Notes: generated from the letters alone by a model not told the origin. A stretch of DNA of 64,000 bases from Cytobacillus solani (GCF_001420595.1 NZ_LJIX01000006.1:4120857-4184856); one strand, 5' to 3'; positions 7,386 to 17,303 are shown, counted from the first letter of the stretch. Numbers and translations are program-made.

Positions 7386-8699
7386 TTAAAGAATCATTGC
7401 GGCCAGCCATCCAAAGAGGATTAACGGGATATTATAATGAAGGAATGTTGGCACACAGGTATCCCAAATATGATTATGCTGGCCGTCTACATTTAATCCG
7501 GCTGTAGGTCCTAATGTACTGTCAGATGCTGGCGAACCCGCATCTCCTAGTGCTGCAGCAGTTCCAACTAACGCAATCGCAGCCATTGGACTAAAGCCTA
7601 TTTCAAGCGCAAGCGGAACAAAAATCGTTGCAATGATTGGAATCGTTGAAAAGGATGAACCAATTCCCATCGTTACAATAAGACCGACAATTAACATAAG
7701 GAGCGCAGCAAGTGATTTGCTTCCGCCAATAATTGCCGCAGACTGTTTTACGAGGCTTTCTACATCTCCAGTTTCTTTAAGCACATCAGCAAATCCAAAG
7801 GCTGACAGCATAACGAAACCAATGAAGGCCATCATTTTCATCCCTTCTGTTAACAGCTGATCTGCTTCACGCCATTTCACCGCACCGCTTATATAAATAA
7901 CAAGAATTCCAGTTAATGCCCCAAAAATCATGGAATCGAGCTTAATTTGAACAAGAAGTGCAGCAATAATAGCAATGATAGAGAAAATAATCCCTGCTTT
8001 TGAGTATCCTGCCTTTTCTATTTCCTCTATTTTACTTTGCTGATAGTTTCTTGTCTTTCGGTATGATATAAATATAGCAACTAGCAGTCCGACTACAAGT
8101 CCAGCTGTTGGGATCAGCATGGCTTTGGGAATATCACTCAAGTCAACGGCCAATCCACTGCTTTTCATGTTGTCTGCTAGGATTTCGTGAAAAATCTGTC
8201 CAAAACCTGCTGGAAGCAAAATATAAGGTGCCGTTAAACCAAAGGTCAAGACTGAAGCGATCAAGCGGCGGTCAATACCTAATTCATTCATTACCCTTAA
8301 TAAAGGCGGAATGAGAATAGGGATAAAAGCAATATGAATCGGAATCACATTTTGGGAAAAACAAGCCATGATTAAAATAGATAAGACAATCAGTGCTTTA
8401 GAAAGTTTCTTTCCTTTGGAATCTCCTTCTCTTCCAACCTTCTGAAGAATCCACTCCACTAGTAAATTCGGCAGGCCTGTGGTTGATATAGCAATGGCAA
8501 ATCCTCCTAACAAGGCATAGCTTAATGCTACCTCAGCACTTCCTCCAAGCCCATTTGAGAAGACCTCAATTGTTTGATTTATACTTAAGCCTCCAGTTAA
8601 ACCACCGACTAGCGCTCCTGCAATTAAAGATAAAACGACATTTACGCGTAAAAGACTTAATACAAGCATAACAAAAACTGCTATGATGACTGCATTCAT
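7386..8699 (-). CDS. yuiF: Na+/H+ antiporter-family membrane transporter (YuiF)
   Basis: A 437-residue polytopic membrane protein with roughly 11-12 hydrophobic segments, very hydrophobic ends and an internal basic loop around residue 215 (SYRKTRNYQQSKIEE). It belongs to the ion-transporter superfamily group annotated as Na+/H+ antiporter or amino-acid symporter. Residues such as GDAGSPASDSTLGPTAGLN near residue 400 are typical of it. The transported substrate cannot be read from sequence. As in B. subtilis it neighbours pepA, which hints at amino-acid or peptide metabolism. It has its own promoter, with the pepA terminator lying just upstream of it. Confidence 0.8.
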   Translation of the reverse strand: MNAVIIAVFVMLVLSLLRVNVVLSLIAGALVGGLTGGLSINQTIEVFSNGLGGSAEVALSYALLGGFAIAISTTGLPNLLVEWILQKVGREGDSKGKKLSKALIVLSILIMACFSQNVIPIHIAFIPILIPPLLRVMNELGIDRRLIASVLTFGLTAPYILLPAGFGQIFHEILADNMKSSGLAVDLSDIPKAMLIPTAGLVVGLLVAIFISYRKTRNYQQSKIEEIEKAGYSKAGIIFSIIAIIAALLVQIKLDSMIFGALTGILVIYISGAVKWREADQLLTEGMKMMAFIGFVMLSAFGFADVLKETGDVESLVKQSAAIIGGSKSLAALLMLIVGLIVTMGIGSSFSTIPIIATIFVPLALEIGFSPMAAIALVGTAAALGDAGSPASDSTLGPTAGLNVDGQHNHIWDTCVPTFLHYNIPLILFGWLAAMIL

Positions 8700-8769
8700 G
8701 ATGATAACCCTCTCTCATAATCTTACTTTACTTTGGTAAATTGGTAGAGAACTAAAATATGAGTATAAA

Positions 8770-8797
8770 ATTATCATATCCTATCGCTTTTTGTCAA
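8770..8797 (-). promoter_or_regulatory. Putative sigma-A promoter of yuiF
   Basis: TTGACA (8792-8797) and GATAAT (8770-8775) are separated by 16 bp. Confidence 0.6.
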
Positions 8798-8805
8798 CTT
8801 GTATC

Positions 8806-8841
8806 AAAAAAAAGCTTCGGAAAATTATTCCGAAGCTTTAA
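8806..8841 (-). terminator. Terminator of pepA
   Basis: The stem AAAGCTTCGGAA / TTCCGAAGCTTT is followed on the minus strand by an eight-T run. Confidence 0.9.
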
Positions 8842-8843
8842 AC

Positions 8844-10352
8844 TTAATTCGATTCAGTTTCAAATCTTTCTACAAACAAGGCGAGTGTACGGACCATTAC
8901 TCCAGTTGCTCCTGCTGGTCCAAGGTCATGCTCCTTGCGAGTTGTAGATGTTCCTGCAATATCCAAGTGTACCCAAGGGGTATCCTCTGCAAATTCACCG
9001 ACAAAAGCGCCACCCATGATGGCATGACCTTCACGGCCAGGTGAATTGTTTAAATCTGCGATTTTACTGCTTCTAACTCTTTGTTTGTCTTTTTCAAATA
9101 AAGGCAAACGCCAAATTGGCTCTCCAGCCTCATAGGATGCCTCTAGGACCTGCTCCCATAATGCCTCATTATTCGTTAACGCACCAGTCGTTTCCGTTCC
9201 AAGCGCCACGATTACCCCGCCAGTTAAAGTGGCTACATCCACTAAATAATTTGCTCCATGATGCTTCGCATATGTAACTGCATCAGCAAGCACAAGCCGT
9301 CCTTCCGCATCTGTATTCAATACTTCAATCGTTTTGCCGCTCATTGATGTAATCACATCATCTGGTTTAAATGCGTTCCCGCTAACCATATTGTCAGTAG
9401 AAGGAATAACTGCGACAACATTCTGCTCAGGTTTTAATTCACCGATAATCTCCATCGCTCCAAGAACAGCCGCGGCTCCTCCCATATCGGTTTTCATTCC
9501 GACAATGCCGTCCTTTGACTTAATAGAATAGCCGCCAGTATCAAAGGTAATGCCTTTGCCAACTAAACCAATAACGTCCTTCCATTCTTCTTTTCCTTGA
9601 TACTTCAGGACAATCATTTTTGGCGGTTCAGTAGACCCTTGGTTTACAGCAAGTAAGGCGCCCATCCCTAGCTTTAGCATATCTTCTTTTTCAAGAATTT
9701 CCGCTTCGAAATCATACTTAGATGCTAGCTCTTTCGCATAATTAGCCATGTCTGTAGCGGTAAGCATATTTCCCGGCAGGTTCACAAGTGTACGAGCTGA
9801 GTTTGTTCCTTTTCCATGTGCATAGCCAACTGTTAACGAAGCTTTTACATCCTCTTCATCCGCTACTTCACTATAAACAGTCATATCTTCAATATTCTTT
9901 GCTGGTTCATTCGATTTTTGCTTATATCCTGCGAAACGATAGGTAGATAAAGCGAAAGCCTCACTAACCGCATGTGCTGCATCTAGTGCATCCACATTTT
10001 CATTTAGGAAAGAATCTAGATAAACAGCAGCTTCCTGAATCGTAGAAGACTTAACAACCTTAAAGGTCTTTCCAAGTGCTTCCCGCAACACATCAAAGGA
10101 GTAATCCTTTTCACGGCCAAGACCAACAACATATAATCTCTTCGCACCCATACGTCCAAATGTATGTACTTTTGTTACTGCTTTTTTCTTTGCTGAAAGG
10201 TCCTTGCTTTTGACGAGCTCCGTTAATTGTCCTTCAAATTGCTGATCTAGTTGTGCAAGAACGCCATCAAATTTGTTTGGTTTCTCAAATAAACCAATGA
10301 TCAAACATTCATGTTCATTCGAAAAATTGATTTCTCTTTTTACAGTAAACAT
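8844..10352 (-). CDS. pepA: Cytosol (leucyl) aminopeptidase, M17 family
   Basis: Removes N-terminal residues from peptides in the cytoplasm using two metal ions. The 502-residue length is typical. The N-terminal regulatory or DNA-binding-like domain covers about 1-160 and the catalytic domain about 170-495. The M17 signature NTDAEGRL is present, with metal ligands also in [11 protein letters not shown] and [13 protein letters not shown]. The ATG start has GGGGGTGACAAA in front. It has an extended -10 promoter and its own terminator, so it is monocistronic. It corresponds to B. subtilis yuiE. Confidence 0.95.
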   Translation of the reverse strand: MFTVKREINFSNEHECLIIGLFEKPNKFDGVLAQLDQQFEGQLTELVKSKDLSAKKKAVTKVHTFGRMGAKRLYVVGLGREKDYSFDVLREALGKTFKVVKSSTIQEAAVYLDSFLNENVDALDAAHAVSEAFALSTYRFAGYKQKSNEPAKNIEDMTVYSEVADEEDVKASLTVGYAHGKGTNSARTLVNLPGNMLTATDMANYAKELASKYDFEAEILEKEDMLKLGMGALLAVNQGSTEPPKMIVLKYQGKEEWKDVIGLVGKGITFDTGGYSIKSKDGIVGMKTDMGGAAAVLGAMEIIGELKPEQNVVAVIPSTDNMVSGNAFKPDDVITSMSGKTIEVLNTDAEGRLVLADAVTYAKHHGANYLVDVATLTGGVIVALGTETTGALTNNEALWEQVLEASYEAGEPIWRLPLFEKDKQRVRSSKIADLNNSPGREGHAIMGGAFVGEFAEDTPWVHLDIAGTSTTRKEHDLGPAGATGVMVRTLALFVERFETESN

Positions 10353-10378
10353 TTTGTCACCCCCATAAAGTTGCTTTC

Positions 10379-10387
10379 ATTATATCA
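10379..10387 (-). promoter_or_regulatory. Extended -10 promoter of pepA
   Basis: TGATATAAT on the minus strand gives a consensus -10 with the TGn extension. No good -35 is seen 16-18 bp upstream. Confidence 0.5.
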
Positions 10388-10412
10388 GGAAACAGGAAAC
10401 AATTTCGACTAG

Positions 10413-10790
10413 CTAATCTTCTAGAAATAAAATTAATTCTGGCAATTTCGGAAGCGTATTTACTTCCTCAAAGGGGACTCGATCAATTTTTCCCGGAAAG
10501 ATCACTAAAGCCTTTTCAATAAATGAGTATACATGCTCCAGATCAAGCCCCCAATGCTTTGGACGGTAAGCCTGCAAATATTCATTGGCGGCTCCCATCA
10601 TCAATCTCGCCCCCTTCACATTTCCATATTCATAATGATAGATAGCTACACTCATTTGCAGCAATCCTTTGAAAAATAAATTCCCTTTATCGGTCATCCA
10701 CATCTCTTCCAGAAGGTCATGGCAAGTATAGTAATCCCCTTCATTAAACTTCACAAAAAACTCATAATACTCAAGCGGATACTCCTCCAA
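10413..10790 (-). CDS. DUF309-domain protein
   Basis: A 125-residue all-helical protein of the DUF309 family. The conserved motif is FNEGDYYTCHDLLEEMW near the N-terminus, followed by FFKGLLQMSVAIYHYEYGN. In this family the conserved Glu/His residues form an uncharacterised pocket; function is unknown. I chose the TTG start at 10790 because GAGGGAGG lies about 6 nt upstream. A GTG 18 codons earlier has no ribosome binding site and adds unconserved sequence. It is divergent from yuiD. Confidence 0.8.
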   Translation of the reverse strand: MEEYPLEYYEFFVKFNEGDYYTCHDLLEEMWMTDKGNLFFKGLLQMSVAIYHYEYGNVKGARLMMGAANEYLQAYRPKHWGLDLEHVYSFIEKALVIFPGKIDRVPFEEVNTLPKLPELILFLED

Positions 10791-10970
10791 TTGAATGCCT
10801 CCCTCGTACTCGTTAACAATAACTTTATAAAAAAAGAATTGCACTCTCTTTAAATTATTATTATCATCTTAACAAACGGGATAGAAGTTGAGCACTTATT
10901 TTATTAATTGGATCAACGTAATCTGCCTTCAATAAGGTTCGTTATGATCTGCGATAAAGGTGGTTTCCAC

Positions 10971-11447
10971 ATGGAATTATTAATGAATTTCCCCTTATGG
11001 GCTGCCATTGCAGCCATCTTCTTTGCTCAATTTGTCAAAGTTCCAATTCATTTCATTGCCTACAGAAAACTTAATTGGGCACTCTTGACAAGCACTGGAG
11101 GGATGCCAAGTTCTCACTCTGCTGCCGTAACCGCTCTTTCCACTGGTGTTGCTTTAGAAACTGGTCTAGATTCCGCTTTATTTGCCGTGTCAGCCGTTTT
11201 TGCCATCATCACGATGTTTGATGCAACGGGCGTACGCCGGCAAGCAGGGGAACAAGCCATTGTCTTAAATCAATTAGTATCCGATTTCAATCGTTTAATT
11301 GAAGAGGCCAAGGTTTGGCAGAAGAAAGCCGAACAGGAAAAAAGGAGAGAATTGAAGGAGCTTCTCGGTCATAAACCAATCGAAGTTTTTTTCGGAGGAC
11401 TGACAGGCATTCTTTTAACATTAGGTCTTCATTTCGTACTTCATTAG
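10971..11447 (+). CDS. yuiD: DUF212 membrane protein YuiD (acid-phosphatase/haloperoxidase-related)
   Basis: A 158-residue membrane protein with hydrophobic segments at about 5-28, 55-90 and 135-155. The family shares the motif TSTGGMPSSHSAAV with vanadium haloperoxidase/PAP2 phosphatases. It also has the signature FDATGVRRQAGEQA. Its substrate is unknown. The ATG at 10971 is chosen because AAAGGTGG lies 7 nt before it and the protein then begins MELLMNFP, as in relatives. The 21 extra upstream codons in frame are unlikely to be translated. A terminator follows at 11455-11496. Confidence 0.9.
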   Translation: MELLMNFPLWAAIAAIFFAQFVKVPIHFIAYRKLNWALLTSTGGMPSSHSAAVTALSTGVALETGLDSALFAVSAVFAIITMFDATGVRRQAGEQAIVLNQLVSDFNRLIEEAKVWQKKAEQEKRRELKELLGHKPIEVFFGGLTGILLTLGLHFVLH

Positions 11448-11454
11448 ATAGAAC

Positions 11455-11496
11455 ATAAAAAACAGGTACCTATTTTAACCGGGTTACCTGTTTTTT
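11455..11496 (+). terminator. Terminator of yuiD
   Basis: The arms AAACAGGTA and TACCTGTTT (with a mismatch) lead into TTTTTTC. Confidence 0.85.
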
Positions 11497-11533
11497 CATC
11501 TAAATTATTTTCATTCATATAGAGCAGAAACAC

Positions 11534-12250
11534 TTATTCCTGTTCGGATTTCGTATATTGCTGGCGGAAAACTTGCATGGATTCATTCTCATTCAATGCA
11601 TGAAGCTCCTCTTCTGTTAAGGTGCCGTCACCCATTTCGACAACATAGACATCCAATGTTTTTTTGCCCCAATTATTGTATACATCTTCAACTGTCTCAT
11701 AATAGAGATCTACTTTATTTCCCTTAATCGCTCCACCTTTATCAGCAACAACCCCATACCCATATCCAGGTACAAAAAGAATCGTTCCAATCGGAAAAAC
11801 ATTTAAATCTGCAGCAACCGTGGAATACAAATCCCTCTTTACCTTTACCCCTGAATATGTAATCCCAAAGCTTGGATGACCAGGATGCTTGCCGGTTGAT
11901 TCATAATAAGCAGTATAGCCTGTTGCCACAACTGTCTTGATTGGATACTGCGTCCAATCAATTGCTTCCTCTAAGGTCGGCGAATGTCCTGACACTTCCT
12001 TGCTCGATGAAATTTGCAAATCACCATTCACAAATCGTTTTAAAAATTTAAAAGCTACTCCAACCTTTTTTAATGTATGGTCAAAATGATTTTGATCAGA
12101 CTGTTCGTTTGTGCCCATCTCTTCACTACTTAAATAATTTACAAGAGATCTTGCCTCCACTCCCGAAATAGACTGGAAAGTCGTTAAAAATGCCGCAATG
12201 AATAGAGTTGACATTATTATTCGTCTTGTCCAATTTTTTATTCTTCTCAT
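11534..12250 (-). CDS. yuiC: 3D-domain cell-wall protein YuiC
   Basis: A 238-residue secreted protein. Residues about 8-30 form a signal peptide or anchor, a variable linker follows to about 105, and then comes a C-terminal 3D (Asp-Asp-Asp) domain. Visible motifs are [34 protein letters not shown] and [17 protein letters not shown], the double-psi barrel shared with MltA and resuscitation-promoting factors. B. subtilis YuiC is a peptidoglycan lytic transglycosylase of the stationary-phase survival (Sps) type. The role here would be wall remodelling outside the membrane. Hydrophobic N-terminus and GGGAGGAG support the start. Confidence 0.88.
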   Translation of the reverse strand: MRRIKNWTRRIIMSTLFIAAFLTTFQSISGVEARSLVNYLSSEEMGTNEQSDQNHFDHTLKKVGVAFKFLKRFVNGDLQISSSKEVSGHSPTLEEAIDWTQYPIKTVVATGYTAYYESTGKHPGHPSFGITYSGVKVKRDLYSTVAADLNVFPIGTILFVPGYGYGVVADKGGAIKGNKVDLYYETVEDVYNNWGKKTLDVYVVEMGDGTLTEEELHALNENESMQVFRQQYTKSEQE

Positions 12251-12416
12251 TTATAATTTCACTCCTCCCAAGAATATTCATTTCCCAAGATTTAAAGAAA
12301 TATTCATGAAAGGAATAAATAATGTGGAAAGAAGAACAATAAATCTATCCTTTTCCTGATAAAAAACCCTTTGTTTCCAAGAAAACAGCTACTAATTTAC
12401 AAAATTTTAAATAAAA

Positions 12417-12446
12417 TAAAAAACCTCTGCTTATGGGCAGAGATTT
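12417..12446 (-). terminator. Terminator of yuiB
   Basis: The stem ATCTCTGCCC / GCAGAGGT is followed on the minus strand by TTTTTTATTTT. Confidence 0.8.
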
Positions 12447-12451
12447 TGAGT

Positions 12452-12775
12452 TTAAAACATTTGATATCCTTTTTTACGGAGGATTTTTATCGTAATACCC
12501 GCTCCAATTGCACCTGCAAGACCACTCAATAAAATGAGAATATCAGCAGTGGCGAGCTGGGTTAATTCAGAACCTAGACTTGCAAATGACTCTTTACTAT
12601 TAGAAAAATATTCTATAAATCGAACTTTATCAATAATGAAGATAGCAATAATCGGATAGACAATAGCCATAATCCAAGACATTCTTAATAGCATATTTAA
12701 AATAAAACCAATCCCAAAAAACAGGACAAAAAAGAGCAGCATTGAAATAGGCAATACGAAAATAGTCATTTCCAT
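12452..12775 (-). CDS. yuiB: Membrane protein YuiB
   Basis: A 107-residue protein with three hydrophobic segments (about 3-25, 30-48 and 78-98), a short extracytoplasmic or cytoplasmic loop between the last two and a basic tail (KILRKKGYQMF). It corresponds by size, topology and position to B. subtilis YuiB, of unknown function. The ATG at 12775 is chosen because AAAGGGAGG lies 8 nt before it; earlier in-frame codons overlap that site. It is separated from yuiA by two terminator hairpins, so it is probably transcribed on its own. Confidence 0.75.
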   Translation of the reverse strand: MEMTIFVLPISMLLFFVLFFGIGFILNMLLRMSWIMAIVYPIIAIFIIDKVRFIEYFSNSKESFASLGSELTQLATADILILLSGLAGAIGAGITIKILRKKGYQMF

Positions 12776-12839
12776 CGTTTTGTTCCTCCCTTTACACATC
12801 AATATTTAGTGTACTGAATGTGCAAATGGGAGTCAATAA

Positions 12840-12892
12840 AAATAGGGGGAGCTCCCCCATAGAAAAGAAAACTCCGCCATTGGCGGAGCAAC
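12840..12892 (-). terminator. Tandem terminators after yuiA
   Basis: Two hairpins follow each other on the minus strand: GCTCCGCC / GGCGGAG then TTTTCTTTTC, and GGGGGAGCTCCCCC then TATTTTTATT. Confidence 0.8.
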
Positions 12893-12897
12893 TAATT

Positions 12898-13029
12898 TTA
12901 CGATTCTTTTTTCTTTCCAGATCCACTGCAGCATGTGCAAGTTTCTGAACCGCCAAGGAGAAGCTGAAAATATCCTTTTCCTGAGCAGTACGTACATCCA
13001 TTTGATTTTTCATAGTTCTTTGTTTTCAT
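12898..13029 (-). CDS. yuiA: Small zinc-finger-like protein YuiA
   Basis: A 43-residue protein containing two CxxCxGxG repeats (CTYCSGKG and CTCCSGSG) joined by YFQLLLGGSET, as in the zinc-binding domain of DnaJ. B. subtilis YuiA has the same layout; its function is unknown. Zinc binding by four cysteines is inferred from the motif. The ATG at 13029 has AAGGAG 9 nt upstream. A longer in-frame extension reaching 13161 has no ribosome binding site and no conserved sequence. Two terminators follow. Confidence 0.8.
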   Translation of the reverse strand: MKTKNYEKSNGCTYCSGKGYFQLLLGGSETCTCCSGSGKKKES

Positions 13030-13197
13030 TTTCTCCATCTCCTTTTTGTAACTGAATTTTCTGATAATATACCAAGAATAATAGAATTTGAAAAGCTCTA
13101 AATTTCGCGAAAAATCTCCACTGGTAACGCATACAATCTGGATTATCTTAAATTTCCTCATTCATTCTTTAAATTTTACGAAATATCAAAAAATAAA

Positions 13198-13236
13198 AAC
13201 AAAAGGGTCTGGCTAGAAGCCTGACCCTTTTAAAGT
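13198..13236 (-). terminator. Terminator of yumB
   Basis: The stem AAAAGGGTCAGGC / GCCAGACCCTTTT leads into GTTTTTATTTT on the minus strand. Confidence 0.9.
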
Positions 13237-13240
13237 TCTA

Positions 13241-14458
13241 TTATAAAATATTAAATTTTCCTTTTTTCAATACAAGTGAAGGACCGCCAATCATGTACAA
13301 TGCACGATTATCAATCATTTTCTTCATAAACGAAGCTTTAGTCCCAATCATTTTCTTACCAAACGCTACCCCAATTGCATCATCTTCACCAAGGGAACAT
13401 ACTGTTCCTTTAATATCTGGCTTAAACGTTTCTAAATCAGATTTATTGCGAATTAAAGCAACAAGATTTCTAGCACAAGTCTCTCCTTGCTGCATAGCAA
13501 TCTGCGCAGTCGGCGGATAAGGGCGATTGATTTCCTCATTAATGACTAAGGAAGAGTCGCCAATGATAAATACATGATCATGTCCAGGAGCTCGTAAATC
13601 TGAATGAACCTTTACACGTCCACGCATAGCCTCGAAGCCTGATTTTTCAATGATTGAATTCCCACGAATACCAGCAGCCCATACAACTGTACCTGCCTTA
13701 ATTTCTTCGACTTCCTCTTCCCCTTTTCCAACAATGATTCCTTCTGGAGTGGCTTCCTTAATCGCTGTGCCAATACGGAATTCGACACCCTTCTTTTCTA
13801 AATAGGCAACCGCATAATTCACAAGCTCCGGATCAAATCCTGGCAGTACCATTGGTGCTGCTTCTACACAAATGACTTTTACCTTTTGGAAATCAACATC
13901 GTACTCTTTGCAAAGTTCTGGAATTCTGTTTCCTAGTTCTCCAAGGAATTCAATTCCTGTAAATCCAGCGCCACCAACAACAATGGTTAAGCGCTCATCC
14001 TTTTTCTCTTCTTCTGTATTATAAGTAGCAAATTGATATTCAATATGCTCTCGAATTTGACGAGCGGCATTTACATTTACAATGGAGAAAGCATATTCTT
14101 TTAATCCCTTAATGCCAAATGTTTCAGACTCTCCACCTAAAGCTACGACTAAAAAGTCATAATCGATTTCACCATTTTCTAAAATGACCTTTTTATCCTC
14201 AGTCTTAATTTCAACTGCTGTGCCTTGAATAAAGTCTACCTTATTCGTGTCAATTACATTTTTTATATCATATCTAACGCGGTCATGGTGTAAAGTACCT
14301 GCAGATGCCTCATGTAACCAAGTTGTTTCATAGTGGTAGCTATTCTTATTCACTAATACGATTTCAGCTTCATTTGTTCCGACTGCTTTTTGTAAACGAG
14401 TTGCAGTCATTAGTCCACCGTAACCTGCTCCTAAAATTACAATCTTTGCCTTTCTCAA
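13241..14458 (-). CDS. yumB: Type II NADH dehydrogenase-like flavoprotein YumB
   Basis: A 405-residue FAD protein that would pass electrons from NADH to menaquinone at the inner face of the membrane without pumping protons. The FAD-binding GAGYGGL lies at the N-terminus. The NADH-binding fold is at [14 protein letters not shown], about residue 165. The second FAD motif is HVFIIGDSS, about residue 295. The C-terminus has the amphipathic membrane-binding type. The TTG start is preceded by AAGGTGG. A Rex-like dyad lies about 75 bp upstream. It is divergent from yumC. Confidence 0.9.
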   Translation of the reverse strand: MRKAKIVILGAGYGGLMTATRLQKAVGTNEAEIVLVNKNSYHYETTWLHEASAGTLHHDRVRYDIKNVIDTNKVDFIQGTAVEIKTEDKKVILENGEIDYDFLVVALGGESETFGIKGLKEYAFSIVNVNAARQIREHIEYQFATYNTEEEKKDERLTIVVGGAGFTGIEFLGELGNRIPELCKEYDVDFQKVKVICVEAAPMVLPGFDPELVNYAVAYLEKKGVEFRIGTAIKEATPEGIIVGKGEEEVEEIKAGTVVWAAGIRGNSIIEKSGFEAMRGRVKVHSDLRAPGHDHVFIIGDSSLVINEEINRPYPPTAQIAMQQGETCARNLVALIRNKSDLETFKPDIKGTVCSLGEDDAIGVAFGKKMIGTKASFMKKMIDNRALYMIGGPSLVLKKGKFNIL

Positions 14459-14516
14459 CGTGTATCTTCCACCTTTTTTAGTATTTTCTACTGTTCATTT
14501 TTAGAAACCGCTGTAC

Positions 14517-14553
14517 TTTTAGTGATAATAGTTTGTGATGTTATTCACTAAAA
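14517..14553. promoter_or_regulatory. Dyad with Rex-like core in the yumB-yumC intergenic region
   Basis: TTTTAGTGA (14517-14525) and TCACTAAAA (14545-14553) are perfect 9-bp arms. Nested at 14533-14550 is TTGTGATGTTATTCACTA, which fits the Rex consensus TTGTGAA-N4-TTCACAA at 12 of 14 fixed positions. The rest of the 375-bp gap (14459-14833) is AT-rich with no other clear feature. Confidence 0.5.
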
Positions 14554-14833
14554 TAGACAAAAAAATGTTGAAAAAATGTCATAAAATATTAACAATATAC
14601 TCACATTACATATTATGCTTTTTCCAATTGATTTTCAAGCCAAAAAGCTTAAAAATGTATTTAGTATATACGTATTTCCCTTGTGTTTCCACGCCTTTTC
14701 TAGTTTTTCATCCTCAAGGATATGTTTAGAGTATTTAACCTTTTCATAATATTTTTTCCAAAGAGTGAGCTTTATATTAATTTATGTTATTATTTATGAT
14801 GGAATGTGTACTTTATTAATGGGGGGATATGGA

Positions 14834-15829
14834 GTGAACGAAGATCAAAAAGTGTATGATATAACTATTATTGGTGGAGGACCTGTAGGGTTATTCACTG
14901 CTTTCTACGGGGGAATGAGACAAGCTTCTGTAAAAATTATCGAAAGCTTGCCACAGCTTGGTGGTCAATTATCAGCCCTTTATCCTGAAAAATACATATA
15001 TGATGTTGCAGGTTTTCCTAAGGTACGTGCACAAGAACTAATAAATAATCTAAAGGAACAAATGGCAAAATTCGAGCCCACTACTTCATTAGAACAATCA
15101 GTGGAAAAGCTTGAAAAGCAAGATGACGGTATTTTTAAACTGACTACAAATAAAGAAATCCATTATACAAAAACAGTTGTAATCACAGCTGGAAATGGCG
15201 CGTTCCAACCTCGTCGCCTAGAGCTTGATAGTGCTGTACAATATGAGGGCAAGAACCTTCATTATTTCATCGACGATTTAAACCAGTTTGCAGGGAAAAA
15301 GGTCGTTGTATTTGGCGGAGGAGATTCTGCAGTTGACTGGGCATTAATGCTAGAGCCAATTGCTGAAAAAGTAACAATCATTCACAGACGTGATAAATTC
15401 CGTGCTCATGAACATAGTGTGGAAAATCTAAATAACTCAAAAGTAGAAATTAAAACACCGTACATTCCTGCTGAATTAATCGGGGATGACAATGGCATAA
15501 CTGGTGTTGTCCTTGAAGGTGTAAATGATAAAGAAGAAGTAACGCTGGATGTAGATGCAGTGATTTGCAACTATGGTTTCGTTTCTTCACTTGGCCCAAT
15601 TAAAGAATGGGGACTAGAAATCGAAAAGAATTCCATTGTCGTGAATTCAAAAATGGAAACAAACATTCCTGGCATTTATGCTGCTGGAGATATTTGTACA
15701 TATGACGGAAAAGTGAAGCTTATTGCCTGCGGCTTTGGAGAAGCACCTACTGCTGTAAATAATGCAAAGGCTTACATCGATCCAAAGGCTAAAATCCAGC
15801 CATTGCACAGTTCATCGATGTTTAATTAA
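14834..15829 (+). CDS. yumC: Ferredoxin/flavodoxin-NADP+ reductase, thioredoxin-reductase-like
   Basis: A 331-residue FAD/NADPH flavoenzyme that reduces ferredoxin or flavodoxin. The FAD motif GGGPVGLF lies near residue 15, the NADPH motif [11 protein letters not shown] near 165, and the second FAD motif [11 protein letters not shown] near 285. The active-site CxxC of thioredoxin reductase is absent, as expected for this class. I start the gene at GTG 14834, where GGGGGGATATGG gives a ribosome binding site and the protein begins MNEDQKVYD. The 23 codons upstream in frame are AT-rich and unlikely to be coding. B. subtilis yumC is essential. Confidence 0.93.
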   Translation: MNEDQKVYDITIIGGGPVGLFTAFYGGMRQASVKIIESLPQLGGQLSALYPEKYIYDVAGFPKVRAQELINNLKEQMAKFEPTTSLEQSVEKLEKQDDGIFKLTTNKEIHYTKTVVITAGNGAFQPRRLELDSAVQYEGKNLHYFIDDLNQFAGKKVVVFGGGDSAVDWALMLEPIAEKVTIIHRRDKFRAHEHSVENLNNSKVEIKTPYIPAELIGDDNGITGVVLEGVNDKEEVTLDVDAVICNYGFVSSLGPIKEWGLEIEKNSIVVNSKMETNIPGIYAAGDICTYDGKVKLIACGFGEAPTAVNNAKAYIDPKAKIQPLHSSSMFN

Positions 15830-15831
15830 TG

Positions 15832-15872
15832 AAAAAAGGTATCCAAAATTTCACTTTTGGATACCTTTTACA
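15832..15872 (+). terminator. Terminator of yumC
   Basis: The stem AAAAGGTATCCAAAA / TTTTGGATACCTTTT closes the gene. Confidence 0.9.
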
Positions 15873-15954
15873 TTTTAGCATGCTGAAAGTTAGTATGATT
15901 GTGAAATTTATCAGTCTGTACATTTATCAGCCAATTCTTTAGGTTTTGATCCAA

Positions 15955-16317
15955 TTAACACTCTTCTGGAGTTCCAGCCGCAGTTGCTGTACGGAATGAT
16001 GATCCGCAGCCACAAGATGCAATCGCGTTTGGATTATCAATTGTAAATCCGCCGCCCATCATAGATTCTTTATAATCAATTTTCGTCCCTTGCAGAATAG
16101 GTGCATCCTCTTTGTTTACAACGATTTGAATTCCATGCTGTTCAAATTGGGTATCGTTTTCTTCTACTTCATGTGCAAATCCCATACCATATGATAAACC
16201 GCTGCATCCTCCGCCCTTTACTGAAACACGCAAAGAAGCATTTTCCTCCTCATTCGCTTTCATCATTTCTTTTATTTGCAGAGCAGCTGCTTCTGTTAAA
16301 ATAACGATTTCACTCAT
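15955..16317 (-). CDS. yutM: A-type Fe-S cluster carrier (HesB/IscA/ErpA family)
   Basis: A 120-residue carrier that takes preformed Fe-S clusters to apoproteins in the cytoplasm. The three ligand cysteines are in GGGCSGLSYGM and the C-terminal CGCG motif. The fold elements LTEAAALQIKEMM and GTKIDYKESMMGGGF are typical. ATG 16317 follows AAGGAGGG at normal spacing; seven more codons in frame upstream include the ribosome binding site and are excluded. It fits with nfu, yuzD and the suf operon in the same window as part of cluster delivery. Confidence 0.92.
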   Translation of the reverse strand: MSEIVILTEAAALQIKEMMKANEEENASLRVSVKGGGCSGLSYGMGFAHEVEENDTQFEQHGIQIVVNKEDAPILQGTKIDYKESMMGGGFTIDNPNAIASCGCGSSFRTATAAGTPEEC

Positions 16318-16529
16318 TTTATATTTCCCTCCTTGCACTTATTAATAAAAATTAAATCCATCTTATTAATAGTATATACACTAAGTCTCTCATCCTCAAC
16401 TAATGAGAACCAATCATTTTTCAGCAACAAACTTCGTGCTTTTCTTCCTGAATAGAGTATAATTATAGTAATAATGAACGATAGTCCATTTAACAAACAA
16501 TAAATCTTTGTACCTAGGAGGCGATCTCA

Positions 16530-17240
16530 GTGACACAAATTGAACCCATCTATGACAAAAAGTGTGAATGCAGAATGTGCAAAAAAACCTTTACAACGAA
16601 AAAACTACGTTCAAGATTTATTAAAGTGACAAGCTACGATACTGATTTTTGCCCAATCTATGCCTCTGATGAGATCAATCCTATTTTATATCATGTAAAT
16701 GTCTGTCCACATTGCGGATTTTCCTCAACAGATGATTTCACTCCCTATTTTCCTCAAGGTGCAGTTGAAGAAATTCATTCAAAGGTATGCTCTCAATGGG
16801 TTCCACATGATTTTGGACAGAAGAGAAGGGTTTCCGATGCAATAAAAACATATAAACTAGCGATTTATTGCAGTTTATTGAAAAAAGAAAAGCAAATTGT
16901 CGTTGCAGGTACTTACATGAGACTCGCATGGTTATACCGTCTTTTAGAAAATACGGACCAAGAGAAGCGTTTTATGAAGCTTGCTATGGATGCTTATTTA
17001 CAATCATATATGGAAGATGATTTTAAGGGGACACAAGTTTCGGAAGTGAGGATCCTATATTTAATTGGTGAATTAGCACGAAGAACCCACCAAACTGATC
17101 AAGCAGTAAAGTATTTTTCAAAGGTAATCGAACAGCAAAATCGGACAGTTGAATCTGGAATTATCGATATGGCAAAAGAGCGCTGGTATGATATACGTGA
17201 AGAACAAAAATCGGCAAAACTTACAGAAAACATCAGTTAA
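16530..17240 (+). CDS. DUF2225 protein with zinc-ribbon and TPR-like region
   Basis: A 236-residue cytoplasmic protein. The N-terminus holds CxCxxC (CECRMC) near residue 14 and CPHCGFSS near residue 60, which together look like a split zinc ribbon. Residues about 100-225 are helical with TPR-like repeats (YMRLAWLYRLLENTDQEKRF, then AVKYFSKVIEQQNR). The family is DUF2225, of unknown function and widespread in Firmicutes. The GTG start is supported by TAGGAGGCGAT. It is divergent from yutM and closed by a terminator at 17244-17288. Confidence 0.82.
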   Translation: MTQIEPIYDKKCECRMCKKTFTTKKLRSRFIKVTSYDTDFCPIYASDEINPILYHVNVCPHCGFSSTDDFTPYFPQGAVEEIHSKVCSQWVPHDFGQKRRVSDAIKTYKLAIYCSLLKKEKQIVVAGTYMRLAWLYRLLENTDQEKRFMKLAMDAYLQSYMEDDFKGTQVSEVRILYLIGELARRTHQTDQAVKYFSKVIEQQNRTVESGIIDMAKERWYDIREEQKSAKLTENIS

Positions 17241-17243
17241 AAG

Positions 17244-17288
17244 AAAGCCACACCTAATTTCACTTGAAATCGGTGTGGCTTTTTGTTA
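17244..17288 (+). terminator. Terminator of the DUF2225 gene
   Basis: The stem AAAGCCACACC / GGTGTGGCTTT is followed by TTGTT. Confidence 0.85.
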
Positions 17289-17303
17289 TAAGATCGTTTT
17301 ATT

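Noticed and set aside
13030-13161. N-terminal extension of yuiA
   Set aside because: The extra 44 codons include the ribosome binding site and are unlike YuiA proteins.
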